Both the position numbers and the translations under genes were made by a program. A stretch of 15,180 nt of DNA from Bordetella parapertussis (GTDB lineage: Bacteria; Pseudomonadota; Gammaproteobacteria; Burkholderiales; Burkholderiaceae_C): NCBI GenBank assembly GCA_945888535.1, contig CAMDAN010000058.1, forward strand, positions 1 to 15,180. The letters are read 5' to 3'. The notes below the pieces were generated by a model. The model had not been told where the DNA came from, made no database searches, and saw only the letters and a program-made list of their open reading frames with translations. Positions 13,028-15,180 of the stretch are shown here, piece after piece (the stretch's first letter is position 1; each line of letters starts with the position of its first letter).

Positions 13028-13555
13028 ATGTTGCAACCCGATTACACCCCCACCTCCAAAGCCCTGCCGCCAGACACCGCCGCGCGAAAAACATGGATGG
13101 CCCTCCTGGCGCGAGCCCCAGAGGCGCTATTAGAAAAACACTTATCCCATTTAAGTACCGGCGATTTGCAATGGCTTCGCCCGACCGAAACAGGATTGAT
13201 GATGGTCCAAGGTCGCGCCGGTGGAACCGGGCAACGCTTTAATTTAGGCGAGGTGAGCGTTACGCGCTGCGTACTCAAGCCCGATGCCAACGTGACCGGT
13301 TGCCGCCAAGTCGGTGTGGCTTACATCATGGGAAATTCACACCGCCATGCGCAGCTTGCCGCTTTGGCCGACGCACTGCTGCAAGAACCCGCATTGCATG
13401 AACACTGGGATCAATTGCTGCTGCGTCCCTTGAGCCGAATATTGTCAGACCAAGCGCAAGAAAAAAATGCGCAGGCGCAGGCAACCCGAGTCGAATTTTT
13501 TACGGTCGCGCGGGAAGCGGGAAGCGGCGCAGACGACGAGGACGATGCATCGTGA
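13028..13555 (+). CDS. phnG: C-P lyase core subunit PhnG
   Basis: A 175-residue subunit of the PhnGHIJ core complex that, with PhnI, transfers the adenine ribose of ATP onto the phosphonate. Recognisable by DTAARKTWMALLARAP (16-31, aligned with the N-terminus of E. coli PhnG), MVQGRAGGTGQRFNLGEVSVTRC (59-81 region) and GYxxGxxxxHA-like VAYIMGNSHRHA (about 97-108). It is longer than the roughly 150 residues of E. coli, mainly through an acidic C-terminal tail (DDEDD). The last codons overlap the PhnH GTG by 4 bp, so translation is coupled. First gene of the plus-strand phn operon. Confidence 0.94.
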   Translation: MLQPDYTPTSKALPPDTAARKTWMALLARAPEALLEKHLSHLSTGDLQWLRPTETGLMMVQGRAGGTGQRFNLGEVSVTRCVLKPDANVTGCRQVGVAYIMGNSHRHAQLAALADALLQEPALHEHWDQLLLRPLSRILSDQAQEKNAQAQATRVEFFTVAREAGSGADDEDDAS

Positions 13556-14178
13556 TTCAGCCTTCACTCAAAGACTTGGGCCGCGGATTTGCAGAACCTG
13601 CCGTGTGCAGCCAAACCGTGTTTCGCCAAGCCCTTGACGCCCTGTCATTACCTGGGCGCTTACAGTTTTTGGATCTGAGCGGACCCATGCAATCGATGCA
13701 AGCGCCCCGAAACGCGCACCCTGCATCGGCTGCGTTGTTGCTGGCTTTGTTGGACCAAGACTGCAAGCTTTGGCTCTCACCTGGTTTTGATGAAAGTGAC
13801 GCAGCCACTTGGCTGCGATTTCATACCGGTTGCACTCTCGTTGCAGACTCCAAAGAGGCTGATTTTGTTTGGTTGGCCTCTCCCTTGGAAATGCCAGCGT
13901 TCGAAAAGTTAGCCCAAGGCACGGCGGAATATCCGGAGTTGTCGGCAACGTGCGTGGTGCAGGTTATGGGTTTGGCTACATCGGACCAAGCAGGTGCATG
14001 GTCTATTAGCGGGCCCGGAATCCACGGCACAAGTCATTTGCAAATCGACGGCTTGGATTCGGAATTTACTGCCCAACGCCGTGCGAGCCAAGCGCACTCT
14101 CCCTGCGGAGTTGACTTTATATTTACCCACGGCGTGTCGTTGGTGGGTTTGCCGCGCTCCACTTTGATCAAGGACTAA
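13552..14178 (+). CDS. phnH: C-P lyase core subunit PhnH
   Basis: A 208-residue subunit of the C-P lyase core, near the usual length. The opening LGRGFAEPAVCSQTVFRQALDAL followed by LPGR (32-35) is the family's N-terminal signature, and GPGIHG with the C-terminal GVDFIFTHGVSLVGLPRST is the conserved end. It has no catalytic residues of its own; PhnH binds PhnI/PhnG within the complex. The start is GTG 13552, in a GTGA overlap with the phnG stop. phnI follows after 5 bp. Confidence 0.93.
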   Translation: MIQPSLKDLGRGFAEPAVCSQTVFRQALDALSLPGRLQFLDLSGPMQSMQAPRNAHPASAALLLALLDQDCKLWLSPGFDESDAATWLRFHTGCTLVADSKEADFVWLASPLEMPAFEKLAQGTAEYPELSATCVVQVMGLATSDQAGAWSISGPGIHGTSHLQIDGLDSEFTAQRRASQAHSPCGVDFIFTHGVSLVGLPRSTLIKD

Positions 14179-14183
14179 AACCT

Positions 14184-15180
14184 ATGTATGTAGCCGTCAA
14201 AGGGGGCGAGTCTGCCATTCTCAACAGCTACGACCTCTTGGCCCAGCAGCGCCGGGGCGACCCCGCTGTAGAAGAGCTCAGCGTCGACCAAATTCGCCAA
14301 CAACTTCGCTTGGCGGTGGACCGCGTCATGACCGAAGGCTCAGTCTACGACCCCCAACTTGCGGCCTTGGCCATCAAACAAAGCGCAGGTGATTTGGTAG
14401 AAGCGATATTTTTGCTACGGGCTTACCGCGCCACGCTGCCGCGCTTAGGCTACAGCTTGCCGCTCGATACCGCAGGGATGCAAATTGCGCGGCGAATCTC
14501 GGCGGCGTTTAAAGATTTGCCAGGTGGTCAAGTGTTAGGCCCCACCTACGACTACACCCAGCGGCTGTTGGATTTCAGCCTGCTGGCCACAGGCGCTAAA
14601 GCCCCTGTCGCAAGGCAAGCGCAGGCCAGCACAGAGGCCACGCCCCGCGTCGTGGATTTGCTTCACCACGAAAGCCTGCTGGAAACCCAACCCGCGCCCA
14701 GCGGCGATCCCGACCCGTTTGATCTCACACGGCAGCCCGTGCGGTTTCCCGCAGACCGCTCCGCCCGTTTACAAAACCTCGCCCGGGCCGACGAAGGATT
14801 TTTGCTGGCCATGGCGTATTCCACCCAACGCGGTTACTCAGAATCGCATCCGTTTGTCGGCGAAATTCGGTTTGGAACCGTGAACTTGAGCATTGCGCCG
14901 GAAGAGCTGGGGTTCGAGATTTCGATTGGCGATTTGCCCATCACTGAGTGCCAAATGATTAACCAGTTTCAAGGCAGCCAAGAGCAGCCGCCGCAGTTCA
15001 CCCGCGGCTACGGTTTAGCCTTTGGCCACAGCGAACGCAAAGCCATGGCCATGGCCTTGGTCGACCGCGCATTGCGGGCCGATGAATTAGGCGAAGCAGT
15101 CACAGCGCCAGCACAGATGCAAGAATTTGTGATGTCGCACAGCGACAGCTTAGAGAGCTCTGGTTTTGTGCAGCACTTGA
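14184..15180 (+). CDS. phnI: C-P lyase core subunit PhnI (3' end outside window)
   Basis: A partial gene: 332 codons are visible of about 350-370 expected. PhnI is the nucleosidase-like subunit that, with PhnG, H and L, displaces adenine from ATP by the phosphonate to give ribose triphosphonate. The start MYVAVKGGESAILNSYDLL is the conserved beginning. Further blocks are DQIRQQLRLAVDRVMTEGS, LPRLGYSLP, LDFSLLA, RRISAAFKDLPGGQ and, near the end, FTRGYGLAFGHSERKAMAMALVDRAL. It lies 5 bp after phnH. The rest of the C-P lyase operon (phnJ, phnK, phnL, phnM) is expected to the right. Confidence 0.95.
   Translation, partial: MYVAVKGGESAILNSYDLLAQQRRGDPAVEELSVDQIRQQLRLAVDRVMTEGSVYDPQLAALAIKQSAGDLVEAIFLLRAYRATLPRLGYSLPLDTAGMQIARRISAAFKDLPGGQVLGPTYDYTQRLLDFSLLATGAKAPVARQAQASTEATPRVVDLLHHESLLETQPAPSGDPDPFDLTRQPVRFPADRSARLQNLARADEGFLLAMAYSTQRGYSESHPFVGEIRFGTVNLSIAPEELGFEISIGDLPITECQMINQFQGSQEQPPQFTRGYGLAFGHSERKAMAMALVDRALRADELGEAVTAPAQMQEFVMSHSDSLESSGFVQHL

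Noticed and set aside
12968..13036. TTG start extending the DUF1045 protein across the phnG start
   Set aside because: It would overlap a divergent gene start, adds residues outside the family, and would remove the only promoter space.
1..15180. Mobile elements, CRISPR arrays, tRNA or rRNA genes
   Set aside because: I found no transposase or integrase motifs, no regular spacer-repeat pattern, and no tRNA-like or rRNA-like sequence.

Overview
The window reads as a chromosomal segment of a betaproteobacterium. Burkholderiales, probably a freshwater Comamonadaceae-type lineage of moderate GC, is my inference from the protein family mix and the translated sequences; no rRNA, tRNA or other marker gene is present to fix the taxon. 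I see no mobile element, CRISPR array, integration site or origin.

Layout. (1) 1-2225, minus strand: a tightly coupled operon olsB-like > plcP-like > agt-like glycosyltransferase, the last running off the left edge. (2) 2226-2329: a divergent promoter region built around a perfect 38-bp palindrome. (3) 2330-5877, plus strand: a ZntB/CorA-type cation transporter, a 432-bp gap with one possible tiny gene, ugd (UDP-glucose dehydrogenase) and a Mpo1/DUF962-like membrane protein, closed by a hairpin. (4) 5929-8521: a divergent pair, a membrane-anchored class III aminotransferase (minus) and a phosphatidylserine-decarboxylase-family protein (plus). (5) 8502-11514, minus strand: a small Cys-cluster (YkgJ-type) membrane protein, the lysophospholipid transporter LplT and a second GT4 glycosyltransferase. 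(6) 11655-15180: carbon-phosphorus lyase genes, with phnN and a DUF1045 2H-phosphoesterase on minus and phnG-phnH-phnI on plus (phnI cut by the right edge).

How it fits together. PlcP/Agt/OlsB are the known toolkit for replacing phospholipids with glycolipids and ornithine lipids during phosphate starvation. Ugd can supply UDP-glucuronate for glucuronosyl-diacylglycerol, and the C-P lyase genes recover phosphate from phosphonates. The other genes (second glycosyltransferase, LplT, PSD-like, aminotransferase, Mpo1-like) are mostly lipid-facing.

The strongest unlisted signal is regulatory. A Pho-box-like motif, GTCAY-N6-TTCAW-like half-sites with an 11-bp period followed exactly 10 bp later by a -10-like hexamer, occurs upstream of nearly every transcription unit: olsB, the ZntB-like gene (both inside the palindrome), ugd, the Mpo1-like gene, the second glycosyltransferase, ykgJ-lplT, and more weakly phnG. 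I infer that the window is a PhoB-controlled membrane-remodelling and phosphorus-salvage island that includes several genes not usually counted in that response.
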